DNA of 64,000 nt from contig JAPNXP010000006.1 in NCBI GenBank assembly GCA_028753945.1, forward strand, positions 3,720,001 through 3,784,000. The letters are read 5' to 3'. This DNA comes from Hexactinellida sp. DTS-2022 (taxonomy: Eukaryota; Porifera; Hexactinellida). How positions within the stretch are numbered: position 1 is the first letter of the stretch; every line of letters starts with the position of its first letter. Made by a program: the position numbers and the translations under genes. The notes below the pieces were generated by a model. That model was not told the DNA's origin and ran no database searches. It saw only the letters and a list, made by a program, of their open reading frames with translations. Positions 32,101-47,100 of this stretch are shown here, piece by piece.

Positions 32101-35100
32101 ATTTGTTCGTTTATCCGAAATTCGTAATAACCGGAGTAATTTAAATGCATTTATATAGGCTAGAGGAATTAAATCTTGTTCGTATTAACGAGAGTCGACT
32201 CTACTTATATACAGTCAACTCTGGTTTAACAGAGTGCTCGGTATCTGTAAATTCCTCAGTTATATCCGGAAATTCGAATGTTATAAGCGGATAACAATTC
32301 ATGTATTTAGTGCTCTGTTTGGAAAATCTCCATTTCGTTATAAGCGGGTATTTGGTTATAAATCCGACTTCGAAATAATGGGAGTTCACTATAGTATTTC
32401 AGCATATTATATTACTTAAAAAAAAAACCCTTATAGACGGGATGGGAGTGTGCTTCTTCTGGTTGCACAGGCCGCACCCAATGTTTGATTTAAATATAAA
32501 TTCAATATTCAAATTAAATTTCATCTTAATTTAATATAATTTAATTAAAGTTTGAATTGTAAAGATTTCAAATCTTTAGTTAATAAAGTAAGATTAAAAC
32601 TGTTACAAATAGAAATAGGAATAAGTGAAGTATATACTTTACTATTTTGAATAAGAGAATTGACAATCAACTGTAAAATGTTCCAAGTGTTTAATTTGTA
32701 TGAAACACATCACTTACAACCAATCAAATAACAGTCATTATCGAGCAGCATAGGCTTACGTTATATGTTCTATAGATATATTATAAAGTAATTACAATAT
32801 GGAGAAGATGGCTGATTACGTAAAAACGGTTAATAAACCGTAGAATTAGTTAGTGACCTAGTCATTTTAATTGATATATAGAGAGAACATCCTTAGGAGA
32901 ATACAATCTCTATGTTTTCAATTGCTAATTCGAATTATCAAAGAGTCACTAGACCAGAATACAAATTTCGATATAACTGACGAACAAAGACAAAATTGAG
33001 AATTCGGGCAATGAGGTGATCATCTCCAGGAAATTCTCTATTCCCTGTCTAAATTTGAAATCTCTACCACCAATGGTTTAGTTAGGCCATCGCGTACGGC
33101 CGGAACTCCACCAGAGCGATTTAATAATGTGCACTTATAGTATAAAACTAGAGTAGAACAACTGTTGTATCGTATTTTGAGGCGCTATCGTATATTGAGG
33201 CGCTGTATGATACACAAATATAAACCATGGATATGCTATTACAAATTATACTGTGGTATTTTGAGGCGCTCTGGTAGATTGAGACGCTACTATAAATGTG
33301 TTTTCATATCATTTTGCATTATATAATGAACTCTAGACTCTGTATAAGTGAACCATGGATGCGCTATAAAAATTATATTGTAGTATTTTGAGGCGCGTAG
33401 TAAACAATTTTCCATTTCGAGAATTCAGTTAATTTAATGTAAAATTAATTAGTTATCTTAAATTTGCGACTAACTACGATAAATTACCTCGTAAAATGAT
33501 ATGAAATCACATTTATAGTAGCGTCTCAATCTACTAGAGCGCCTCAAAATACCACAGTATAATTTGTAATAGCATATCCATGGTTTATATTAGTGTATCA
33601 TACAGCGCCTCAATATACGATAGCGCCTCAAAATACGATACAACAGTTCTACTAAATTTAGTGTAACATAGTATGAATAAATTGTTAATTGTGCCAGTTG
33701 TAGAAAAGTGGACCACAATTTTGAATTCTACGCACCTATATTACCCTAGATTACAAGATTGCCCTTGTGCAGTATGCCTTTGGGCGCTTTCGGTTCTCCT
33801 TAATTATATATACCGGACTAGTTTAATCTTTGGTTATACATAGACACAATTTACCCTTATACTATATTGCTACTAATCGGACTAGATATTCATGATAAGT
33901 ACAAATAATTAGCTAATGATGATGATAAACCAGAATTATATCAATCAAAAATGTATAGTACAGTAGAACCTCGTTAGTACGAACACATTTAATACGAATT
34001 TCCGGATAAGACGAACAAACAGATCCACAAAATCAAGTCCCTACAATGGCTATTGAATGGGTATTACTCCGGTTAATACGAAATCCGGATAAAGCGAACA
34101 AAATTTTTACCGTCCGTTGGTGTTCGTATTAACGAGGTTCCACTGTATGTTATATTTCTTAACCTTATAGAGGGTCATAAAAGGATACAATCACAGGAGC
34201 ATAGCATGGCTCTGGAATGTCTCCGATAAAACAGTTGAAAGTAGTCCGGCCAAAACTGGACCCTCTTATATAATATAGTTACAGCCAGGCAATTAAAGTT
34301 TCACGAACGAACTATTTGAAATAGAACTGAATTAACTGAAAGCAGGAGTTTTATGGCATTTAGCTGAACGAACTGAATTAACTAAACTGAATATCGATAA
34401 ATTAGAATACTGAATCATTAATCCATACGTAGAATATAAATAAATCACTAGGAAAGTAAATATAAAGAGATTCTACTCATACCTGTTTGTCATACCAAAT
34501 AAGCACCACAAACTCATCTGAACTGAACGAACGAACGAACGAATAAACGAACAAACGAACAAACGAACAAAAACTGGTCCAGCCATGGACGGCCATCCAT
34601 GAGCCCAAGGATTGACAGCGATATGTCGGATGACATTGACAAATTTTTTTTTAAATATCTGAAAAGTATCGGATATTTCGATATTTAAAAAAATACCGAG
34701 ATATTTATCGATATCGGTAATTTCCGGATACATCGATATTTGAAAAACATTGGGCCGCACATTATCTTCTTAATCAATAAGATGCAACACACACCCTACA
34801 CCTTATACACTGCCCGGCCCTGTATGATAAGACAATTAAAGAATTAAGAAAGTCAGACTATGATACATAACTTCAAACATAACATGTAATTACATAATTC
34901 AAACAAAAAAATGTTAGGTGTCACAAAAAATATTATGTTTAAAATAACAATATGACCATATACCTAGCTATTCAATAGGTCGTGAAATATGGATACAAGC
35001 ATTCTAAAAATTAGTAAAAGCAATTATTAAAACTGTATTAGGCACCAACATACCATGCACCTTCTTTCAAATGGTAATAATGTACCAATGCAGGCAGTCT

Positions 35101-38100
35101 AAGTCTGTGTATATGATAGCCAATCCTCAAAACTCTGTCTACCAAATCCCAATCCTCTCCACCCCATTTCTCACCGAATTCAACACTCATTCCACCTATT
35201 GCATCCCAATCAGATTTAAACATTGAAACTAAACCATAACCGATACCTTCCCACATCCCTGGACCATCAAATGCTATAACTCCACAGTCCAATCGTTTTA
35301 ATAGTGGAGTGTACACTGAAATGCCTTGAGTTGTATGCTTCCGAATCGAGTCTATCATGTTGATAGGGATATTTAGCTGCAAATCACATGTGAATATTAT
35401 GTCATTCGGGTTAAGGACGCTGGATATTGCCATGTTTTGACCTCGTACCTTATTGAAAGGTCCGTCCATTGGAATGTACTTGTAATGTCTCAATTTGAGA
35501 GTATGATTCATGAGTTGATCTACGAATCAAATCTTCACTATTGAAATCCACAATGATGACACCGAATTGTTCGTCATTAGTTTGTTCGTAAATTTTGTTA
35601 ACATCTTCGAGAAAGTAACTTATCCACCTCCTCAGATCTTTGACTATTATGACGATGTGCACAAATGCAGTCATATTGCGTGTTATATTTGGAATGCAAA
35701 CGGTTCCATTTTCAACATGTATGTTCTGAGAAAGTAAGAAAGTTTCATTCGGCGATGTATCCAATGTAACTATTCCCTCCAACAAATATTGATCTTCCCT
35801 CACTTCACTAAAACTTTTTTCAAGATTAATCGGAGTGAAATCTTTAATTTTTTCAGAGTCATTTTTTATAAAGGAATTAAACGATTGCAATATATTAATG
35901 ACCTCTTCGTTATTCATAGCTGGAGCCTCGTAAAGAGGTTGCTCGTCAACGTTTGGAGAGAGAATTATCTCGGTTTCATGTACATGCCATATTCCATTCA
36001 TTGCTACAATTTCATTTGGTGTGAGTTGATCTGTATCTTGAGAGCAATTGGGAATTATAGGGTACATTTCCGAAGGTAAAGGATTTAGCAATGGAAACTT
36101 TTCCCTGGGGTCTTTCAACATATTTTTTTGGAATTGCGTTTCATGTGCAGGCAAGTTTTGTAGATTATCTAATTCATTTGATGGAAAATGTGCCAGAAAT
36201 AGTTGGGTGATTTCTTCATAATCATTTCCATTTGGTGTATGCCAGGACACACTTAAGGAAGCCATTTTTATGGAAGAGGCAGTTATAATTTCGATATAAT
36301 AGGGTTCATTAGCTTGAAGGGTAATCAAATCTGATGGGGTGTCAGTTTTCGTGATAAATTTCATATTTTTCGGGTCAACGTCTGTAGATAACCAGATCTC
36401 TGAATTCTGAGCATCAATTTTAAATTGATAATTCCCAAATGTATCTGGAATGATATAACCAAATATCCTTAAACCAAATGATTCATCGTCAAGTTGGATA
36501 TTTAGAGAATTTATACTAGATTCAATATCTGGATATAAAGGAAATCCAGGAAAGGCTTTCAATTGGTCAAGTTGATCGATACATAGCCCCTTCCACGTAT
36601 AAATAGATAAGCCATCCCTAATTGTCAAATTTAGTTTAGGAGTTTTCACATTGAGGCTGGTAAAGATTTCAGGTACTGTATGTTCAAAACTGCTATTTGA
36701 TTCTACAATTTGAGAACTCGATATATCAGCATTGGAAATAATATTTTCTGGGAAAAACTCATCATAAGTATTGTAATAATATATGACAAGCTCAATTCCA
36801 GAGATTAGGAACAAGAGGTAAACTAATTTTCTCCAACGAGTCCAATATTTCATTGAAATAAGACTGATTAATCCAAAAATTATATGTGATGTGCATATAT
36901 ATATACACGTAGTATGGTGGGATCACTCAAAAGCTTCTAGGCTTATCTATTATCTGTAATAAATCAGGCGAGTATAATTATCGTAATAATTTTATTGAAA
37001 TACAATGCATGTTGTAATTATAGTAAATTGATACTGTGTGACCACTCTTAGTCCTTACATACTAAGGAATAATATATAGCAATGAACTACTAAATTCTAC
37101 ATATTAGCAAATCCATTTTCAAAAGATTATCTAAGACCCAATTATAAAATTCCAGCGTGCAACGAACAGCTGTAAAATTGATACAACTGAACAAAATGAA
37201 TGGAATTGCTGATAGGGAAATTTAAGAGCCTAACACATCCACTGGGTTAATGTAATTGTATACTGTGTATAGCATACGATTAAATTCCTGATATGTACAA
37301 GTATTGATAAAAGGCTTACTGTAATATAAATTTCATCAGAACATATTGTCATATAGTGAAATAAACTTTAATATATATTAATTATTTAATTCGTATTTAT
37401 GGATGAATTGAATTAGCAAAAATGACATAAAATGATGTTTATTACTTTTGATTTGATTGTGATTAAAAGTCAAATGAGAGTATACGTATATTATTTTAGA
37501 ACTAATAGGATAGTATAGCATAATTACATAATGGATCGTGAATTAATACAAGTGCATTGTATGGTAAAACCTGAGCGTTTATTATTAATATTCAACCATA
37601 AATTCATGTTGAAATTGAATTGATCACACACATGCTTGAATTTCATGTCTGACAGAAGCCTATAAAAACTAGACCAATAACAAACTAATAAAGTTTAATA
37701 AAGTCTTTAAATAATAGGAAATTCTTGGTATAGATGTTTCAGGTCACGTCGTAGAAAATTTGTATTTCAATCTAAGGGATTTTCAGACACTTTTATAACA
37801 CTACTCGGCAAGAAGTGTCTTAAGTGAAACCCGGGCTTTTGCCTAGGCAAAGTGTCTTAAAAAGTCCTTAGTTCTAAGGGGCAGTCCAAAATGCCACATA
37901 ATGTAAATTACAGGAAAGTTAAGCACCCCCTCTTTATGTCACGCTTTTATAAATAAAATGGATTGTGTGTCGCACATTAGTTGACCACCCCTCCCCCTTG
38001 GATGTGTACGCAATGTTTGAACGGCCCTTAGGGTCAGGTTGATATTAGTGCGAAATAATACAGTCAAATTCGCTTAAATAGGACGGTCAACAGGAAATCT

Positions 38101-41100
38101 AGACAAAATATCAAACATGATTGTTCCAACTACTCAGAACCAACCACGGGAGGCAGAAAATATGAAAATTTCCAGGGGAAATTGGCCACCCCAGGGACCA
38201 TCGTAACGTGTCCAAATTAAACGGAGTTGACTGAATTATTATTCTTTACGGTACCACCGATATTGTTAACGAATTAACTGATAATAAGCGGTGTAGCTTT
38301 GTAGGAAGATGAAATCGAAAAGCATTTACAAGAAACTTTTAATTTTTACAGTGATACTATTGATATTTGGAGTGCTCCGTGAAAGTATAAAGAGTGCGGG
38401 TAACAGAGAAGTGTCAGCTGAAATAGAAAACATTTATATAACCTCAATACGAAAACAGTTCCCTGATTTTAAATTAAAGAAACAAAATGTAAATGGATTA
38501 ACAGTATATATGTGGAGAGAAGTATGGACCAACAGCATGGAACATTTTAAAGCAAGCCCCGGTTTTCCTTTGTTTCCAGATATAAATTATGTCACAAATG
38601 ATCTTCGGATAAGAATCCAAAAACAAGCGATTGGTGTGAGAATTTTCGGTTATATTTTACCATACAAAACTGATAAATTTCAGTTTAAAATAGAGGCAAA
38701 CGATGCACAAACCACAGAGGTTTGGTTGTCACCTGATCAAAACCCGAACAATATGACACGAATGGAAAGAGATATGACTAATGTAAATATAAGTAAAGAA
38801 TTTTCTACATATGAAACAACTAAAATTGCCTTAACCAAAAAGAAAATGTACTATATAGAAATTGTACATGCTACTTATAAGGTGACTGAAAACATAACTA
38901 TTTACTGGCGTGTAAATAGAGGCTATGAGATAATAGAAAAAGAGCACTTATTCCAATACCCGACTGATATAATTGGAAATCCGAAAAAGTTACCCTCACA
39001 TTTCACTTCGCTCCAAACAAAGAGAACTACAGACCCAAGGGAACAAATTCCATTTCTACAACCTCTGCTACAGGAAATTGTTTCAGACGTATTTCCAAAT
39101 TGTTCGAGTCAAGCACCACAACTAAAACCACAATATGTATCTCACTTTGAAGGAACTGGAATGGTAAAAGAAATACAAGTATTTATATCTAATTCAGGCA
39201 TAGACAATCCTAATCTACTATTAGAAGGCCCAGCACTTGACGAAGAAGAAGCAACTCGAATAGAACAGTCATTCTTTTCACATTTTCAAAAGAAATCTAG
39301 AGCAATAACCAAATTTGAATTGTTAAATCTTGAAAAAATTGAAAGCGAAGTAATAGGGAATTATTATTTACTTGAAGCTAAAGTATCAATACATAATACA
39401 CCCTTGAAAAAATTCCTGTTATCTCAAATGATTCAAACTGAAGGGGAAACATTCTGTCTGTCCACGGCCATACCAAATGAGGTCGCATTCATTCACATAG
39501 TCGTAATAGTGCATAATCAGAGTAGATGGCTACAACACTTCATTGATAACATAAACAAAATATATGAACAAACTAACGATCAACTTTTCAGTGTGATCAT
39601 AGTCGATTTCAACAGTAAAGACTTGGATACGATCAGTGTTGTGAAGCGCTCTCTCAAAATAAAGTTTGAGTACATTTATATTGAATCTGCCGATTTCAAC
39701 AAAGTTATGGGACAACATATAGCATTACAGAGGGTCATCGATCGAAACGACATCATATTCCATTGTGATTTACACCTGAATCTCCCTATAGTTATACTAG
39801 ATGCTATTAGAAAACACACACTACAAGGTTATGCTGTGTTCTCACCAATGGTAAAGAGGTTAGAAGGAGGTAGTGTATTTCTAGATGGCAATGGTTGGTG
39901 GGATACACTTGGTTATCGATTAGTTTCTATGTACAAAACAGATTGGCTTGTTATCGGTGGGATGAACAAAGAATACGGGTTCAAATGGGGCAGAGAAGAT
40001 TTAGATTTGGTTGACAGATTGTTTACAGTTGGGTATCATATAAATAGGCTTAGATTGCCTGGATTGATACACTATCATCACCCGAGAGATGGAAAATGGT
40101 ACCATGCTGATTAACTGTTCTCCTATTTATTGTTACGTATTATTCTCTCTGTAAATTTGGTAGAATTAAGCCTTGGAGAAATAATCATAAGTTTTTTCAT
40201 ATTTTAGTGAAAAAGATACATTCTAGTAGAGAGTTCGGAAGGATTGGACTCCAAATCCAATTCACGAATATATAAATGAAATGGATTTAAAATTCGTAAT
40301 AACAGTAATACCTTTAGAAAGTGAACACTCTGGGGACCAGCCAAAATGCTCATTTACGAGATGTGTTCACTTTTCCTGATATATCCTAATGTGTGTCGTA
40401 AAGCAATGGAAAAATTTGGGACCAAAAAAAAGTGTTCCTGATTTGGAGTTGTTCATTTCTTGAAGGTGTTCACTTTTGGAAGTTTTAATGTACGTATATG
40501 AATATCAAAGAACTTCAATAGTCCATCCAAAATTCATTACAGTAGATTCTACCATGGCCTACTATAATACGGCAATACATGCTGCCGAATCATAGTAGAA
40601 AATAAGTGTCCAGTTTTGTAATATTATTCTAAGCTAAATTATGCTTCCTATAGCTATTGGCATAATTTGCATTGTACATGGGTAATCAACAATTGCGAGT
40701 CCAATGGAACCACTTTTGAGAATCTGAGATTTGTGGTTAAGCTGTTTAGGCGCCATTTAACGATGACATCACAAATATACAAATTATACAATTCGAGTCT
40801 GAAGAACTACGAGAAAATGTGGACAATTTGCTAATATAATTAGTATACATTTTCCGAATATATAATGAGAATGAATATATATAAACCAGTAATTAAATAA
40901 GGTGTATGGCCGAAAATAGTAAGTTGTAACTTTGATACAACTTGTATTTTAGCATGTGGTTGCTTTAGAATTTTTTAGAATTTTTAGAATGTCACCATTT
41001 TGTGATTTACTAGCCTTTGGAGTGGGAAATAAATCCCTATTTAGTATTCCTGTTATAAAATTGTTAGGAAGTAGGAAAAAAATTAAATTTATGATATTTG

Positions 41101-44100
41101 AATTTTTTTCATTCTACCATAAAATGTTACCGTCATCATGAAATGCATTTAAATGGCTCCTAAACAGTTTAACCACAAATCTCAGTCTCTCAAAACTGGT
41201 TCCATAGGACTCGCAATGGTTGATTACCCCATATACATTGCAAATTATGCCAATAGAAAACATAGTTTAGTTTAGAATAAAATTACAAAACTGGACTCTT
41301 ATTTTCTACTATGATTCGGCAGCACGTATAGCTGTATTATATTGCCATGTTTGTAGTAAGCCAGGAAAATAGTTATAGCAAATCAAAACTGGTTCGGAAA
41401 TCGACAGCCATCCATGGCTCCAAGGATTGAAATCGATATATCGGGACAGCAAAAATCGGAATATCGGAAAAATTTTGGATATTTCGACATTTTTTAAAAT
41501 ACAGAAAAAAATATTTATCGATATCGGTGATTTCCCGGATACATCGATATTTGTAAAACAATGGGCCGCACATTATCTTCTTAATCAATAAGATGCAACA
41601 CACACCCTACACCTTATACACTGCCCTGTATTATAAGACAATTAAAGAAATAAGAAAGTCAAACGATGATACACAACCTCAAACATAACATGTAATTACA
41701 TAATTCAAACAAAAAATGTTAGGTGTCACAAAAAATATTGTGTATAAAATAACAATATGACCATATACCTAGCTATTCAATAGGTCGTGAAATATGGATA
41801 CAAGGATTCTAAAAATTAGTAAAGCAATTATTAAAACTGTATTAGGCACCAACATACCATGCACCTTCTTTCAAATGGTAATAATGTACCAATGCGGGCA
41901 ACCTAAGTCTGTGTATATGATAGCCAATCCTCAAAACTCTGTCTACCAAATCCCAATCCTCTCCACCCCATTTCTCACCGAATTCAACACTCATTCCGCC
42001 TATTGCATCCCAATCAGATTTAAACATTGAAACTAAACCATAACCGACACCTTCCCACATCCCTGCACCATCAAATGCTACAACTCCACAGTCCAATCTT
42101 CTCAACAGTGGAGTGTACACTGAAATGCCTTGAGTTGTATGCTTCCGAATCGAGTCTATCATGTTGATAGGAATATTCAGCTGCAAATCACATGTGAATA
42201 TTATGTCATTCGGGTTAAGGACGCTGGATATTGCCATGTTTTGACCTCGTACCTTATTGAAAGGTCCGTCCATTGGAATGCACTTGTAATGTCTCAATTT
42301 GAGAGTATGATTCAAGAGTTGATCTACGTTCAAATCTTTGCTATTGAAATCCACAATGATGACACCGAATTGTTCGTCATTAGTTTGTTCGTAAATTTTG
42401 TTAACATTTTCGAGAAAGTAACTTATCCATCTCCTCAGATTTTTTACTATTATGACAATGTGCACAAATGCAGTCAGATTGCGTGTTATATTTGGAATGC
42501 AAACGGTTCCATTTTCAACATGTATGTTCTGAGAAAGCAAGAAGGTTTCATTAGGCGATGTATCCAATGTAACTATTCCCTCCAACAAATATTGATCTTC
42601 TCTCACTTCACTAAAACTTTTTTCAAGATTAATCGGAGTGAAATCTTTAATTTTTTCAGAATCATTCTCAATAAAGGAATTAAACGATTGCAATATATTA
42701 ATGACCTCTTCGTTATTCATAGCTGGAGCCTCGTAAAGAGGATGCTCGTCAATGTTTGGAGAGAGAATTATCTCGGTTTCATGTACATGCTGTACTCCCT
42801 CCAATGCTACAATTTCATTTGGTGTGAGTTGATCTGTATCTTGAGAGCAGTCGGGAATGATAGGGTACATTTCCGAAGGTAAAGGATTTAGCAATGGAAA
42901 CTTTTCCCTGGGATCTTTCAACATATTTTGTTGAAACTGCGTTTCATGGGCGGGCAAGTTTTGTAGATTATCTAATTCATTTGATGGAAAATGTGCCAGA
43001 AATAGTTGGGTGATCTCTTCATAATCATTTCCATTTGGTGTATGCCAGGACACACTTAAGGAAGCCATTTTTATGGAAGAGGCAGTTATAATTTCGATAT
43101 AATAGGGTTCATTAGCTTGAAGGGTAATCAAATCTGATGGGGTGTCAGTTTTCGTGATAAATTTCATATTTTTCGGGTCAACGTCTGTAGATAACCAGAT
43201 CTCTGAATTCTGAGCATCAATCTTGAATTGATAATTCCCAAATGTATCTGGAATGATATAACCAAATATCCTTAAACCAAATGATTCATCGTCAAGTTGG
43301 ATATTTAGAGAATTTATACTAGATTCAATATCTGGGTAGAAAGGAAATCCTGGAAAGGCTTTCAATTGGTCAAGTTGATCGATACATAGCCCCTTCCACG
43401 TGTAAATAGATAAGCCATCTCTGATTGTCAAATTTAGAATAGGATTTTCTACATTGAGGGTTGTAAATTTTTGAGGTACTGGTTTTTGAAAACTGTTATT
43501 TGATTCTACAATTTGGGAACTCGATTTATCAGTATTGGAAATAAGATTTTCTGGGGAAAAATCACCATAAGTATTGTAATAATATATGACAAGCTCAACT
43601 CCAGAGATTAGGACGAAGAGGTAAACTAATTTTCTCCAACGAGTCCAATATTTCATTGAAATAAGACTGATTAATCCAAAAATTATATATGATATGTATA
43701 TATATACACGTAGTATGGTGGGATCACTCAAAAACTTCTAGGCTTATCTATTATCTGTAATAATTAAGGCGAGTATAATTATCGTAATAATTTTATTGAC
43801 ATACAAAGCATGTGGTAATTATAGTAAATTGATACTGTGTGACCACTCCTTAGTCCTTACATACTAAGGAATAATTACAATCAATCACTAAATTCTACAT
43901 ATCAGCAAATCCATTCTTCAAAAGATTATCTAAGACCCAATCATAAAATTCCAATGGTAAAGCAGAAGCGAGGTGGTAAGTCTTAGTGAAAGATGTTAAA
44001 ACTTCTGTAGCAAATTGTCTGGACATTATGCATATTGCTAGACATTATGTAAATTGCCCAACGAAGGAGACATCTTGCAAAATGCCTAAAGAGTTTGCAA

Positions 44101-47100
44101 ATTGCTACAAAAACCAGCATTACGCGTATTGCCTGGGCATTATGCAAAACGCCCAATTTCTCATATTGCCCATAACATAGCTACTACAATTAAATAGAAA
44201 AAGCTCGAATTATGGATTCGACTAACCTGTAGGGTGACGTTGGGTCGCAATTCTGTTGGAAATGTGAAGTCAGACAATGTGCATACAATTGGATACGTCT
44301 AATTACCGCAACTTTATCTACTCTTATCTACCCATAATATTAATTTCTATATAATATAGAAAACCCCATTACTAGCATATAATTCTAAGTGGCTAAGAAG
44401 TAAAACTAGATTTATGGGTGGGTAGAGGTGGGTTAACTTATTGTCTGGCTTCACCTTTCTAATAGAATTGCGACCCTACGTTACGTTACTTTCTCCCAAT
44501 TGAGGTAAAAGCGAGGAAGGCGAGCAGTGGATTGTATTAGGTGAAAGTGACAAGGTAGAAGGATGGTTTGATTTGATAAATGGAAGGTTTAAGAAAATTA
44601 GGGTTTGTTTTTGTCGAATAATACTAGTATTTTAGCATGTGGTTGCTTTATAATTATTTAAAAAAATTAGAATGTCCCCATTTTGTGATTTACTAGCCTT
44701 TGGAGTGTGAAATATATTGTTATTTAGTATTCCTGTATAAAATTATTAGAAAGTAGCAAGAGAATGAAATTTATGATATTTGAAAAAAATTCTTTCTACC
44801 ATAAATTGTTACCGTCACCATGAAATGGCGCCTAAACAGCTTAACCACAAATCTCAGATTCTCAAAAGTGGTTCCATTGGGCTCGCGATGGTTGATTACC
44901 CCATATACAATGCAAATAATAACAATAGGAGGCATAGTTTAGCATAGAATGAAAATTAGAAACTAGCCATCTCGTTTCAGGGCCTTCTAGGTGACATATT
45001 TAGCCGTGTATTAAGTAAGCCATGCTGAGACAAAATTTTCAAAGGTGTCAACGTGGTATTTTAAAAATGATTTATCAAAAATACGTAATAATTGTAAGCC
45101 GGCATCAAAATTTTACACGGCCAACGACTAACGGATACATTTTCGATGTCATCTTGGATTTTTAAAATTGCGGCTCTCTAATTTATCGCCGATATTTCCC
45201 CAAAGCGAACTTTTCAAAATTATTATGGTCAACTTTTAAGGAGCAAATTCGTTGTCACATGAAATCCCCGTCGTTTAAGGGGTCACTTGCCATAGTTTAT
45301 CCATAGTAACGCGATATTTCTAAATGATGATAACTTGAAAGGAAATTGTCGTAAAATAGCGTCAAATTACGATTTAGAGTGTCACTATGTTTATAACTAG
45401 ACTCAGATAGCTGAAGGGAGTCGAACAAGAGGTCACTCGATAGGTTAGGACAAAATTCGTGAATGGAATGTTGTAACACTCATAAGAATTAAGAAAGTCA
45501 GATCATGATAACTTAATCATAACATAATTCAAACAATAAAATGTTAAGTGTCACACAAAATACTGTGTTTATACTAATATGACCATATACCTAGCTATTC
45601 AATATATGTCTTGCAATATTACATGCATTATACAACTTAGTAAAAAGAAATTATTAATACTGTATTAGGTACCAACATACCATGCACCTTCTCTCAAATG
45701 GTAATAATGTACCAATGCAGGCAGTCTAAGTCTATGCAGATGATAACCAATCCTCAAAACTCTGTCTAACAAATCCGAATCTTCTCCACCCCACTTCTCA
45801 CCGAATTCAACACTCATTCCACCTATTGCATCCCAATCAGATTTAAACATTGAAACTAAACCAAAACCAAATACTTCCCACATCCCTGGACCATCAAATG
45901 ATAAAATTCCACAGTTCAATCTTCTCAACAGTGGAGTGTACACTGAAATTCCTTGAGTTGTATGCTTCCGAATAGAATCTATCATGTTGATAGGAATATT
46001 CAGCTGCAAATCACATGTGAATATTATGTCATTCGGGTTAAGGACGCTGGATATTGCCATGTTTTGACCTCGTACCTTATTGAAAGGTCCGTCCATTGGA
46101 ATGTACTTGTAATGTCTCAACTTGAGAGTATGCTTCATGAGTTGATCTACGTTCAAATCTTCACTACTGAAATCCACAATGATGACACCGAATTGTTCGT
46201 CATTAGTTCGTTCGTAAATTTTGTTAACATTTTCGAGAAAGTAACTTATCCACCTCCTCAAATCTTTGACTATTATGACGATGTGAACAAATGCAGTCAG
46301 ATTGCGTGTTATCTTTGGAATACAAACCGTCCCATTTTCAACATGTATGTTCTGAGAAAGTAAGAAAGTTTCATTAGGCAATTTATGCAATGTAACTATT
46401 CCCTCCAACAAATACTGATCTTCCCTCACTTCACTAAAACTTTTTTCAAGATTAATCGGAGTGAAATCTTTAATTTTTTCAGAATCATTTTCAATAAAGG
46501 AATTAAACGATTGCAATATATTAATGACCTCTTCGTTATTCATAGCTGGAGCCTCGTAAAGAGGATGCTCGTCACTGTTTGGAGAGAGAATTATCTCTGT
46601 TTCATGTACATGCAATATTCCATTCATTGCTACAATTTCATTTGGTGTGAGTTGATCTGTATCTTGAGAGCAATTGGGAATTATAGGGTACATTTCCGAA
46701 GGTAAAGGATTTAGCAATGGAAACTTTTCCCTGGGGTCTTTCAACATATTTTGTTGGAACTGCGTTTCATGGGCGGGCAAGTTTTGTAGATTATCTAATT
46801 CATTTGATGGAAAATGTGCCAGAAATAGTTGGGTGATTTCTTCATATTCATTTCCATTTGGTGTATGCCAGGACACACTTAAGGAAGCCATTTTTATGGA
46901 AGAGGCAGTTATAATTTCGATATAATAGGGTTCATTAGCTTGAAGGGTAATCAAATCTGATGGGGTGTCAGTTTTCGTGATAAATTTCATATTTTTCGGG
47001 TCAACGTCTGTAGATAACCAGATCTCTGAATTCTGAGCATCAATCTTGAATTGATAATTCCCAAATGTATCTGGAATGATATAACCAAATATCCTTAAAC

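Larger units (their letters stand above)
36854..38308. promoter_or_regulatory. Shared upstream region of divergent pair B/C
   Basis: 1.45 kb between two start codons facing away from each other, homologous in order to 47480-49003 between E and F. On the minus strand a TATA-like tract (tgtatatatatat) lies at about 36895-36908, some 50 bp before the B start; the matching tract before D is at 43697-43711. It also contains two MITEs present at the same places in the E/F copy. Confidence 0.5.

Noticed and set aside
34520-34572. Telomere-like or regulatory AACG repeats
   Set aside because: A simple microsatellite, not a telomere unit, with no sign of function.
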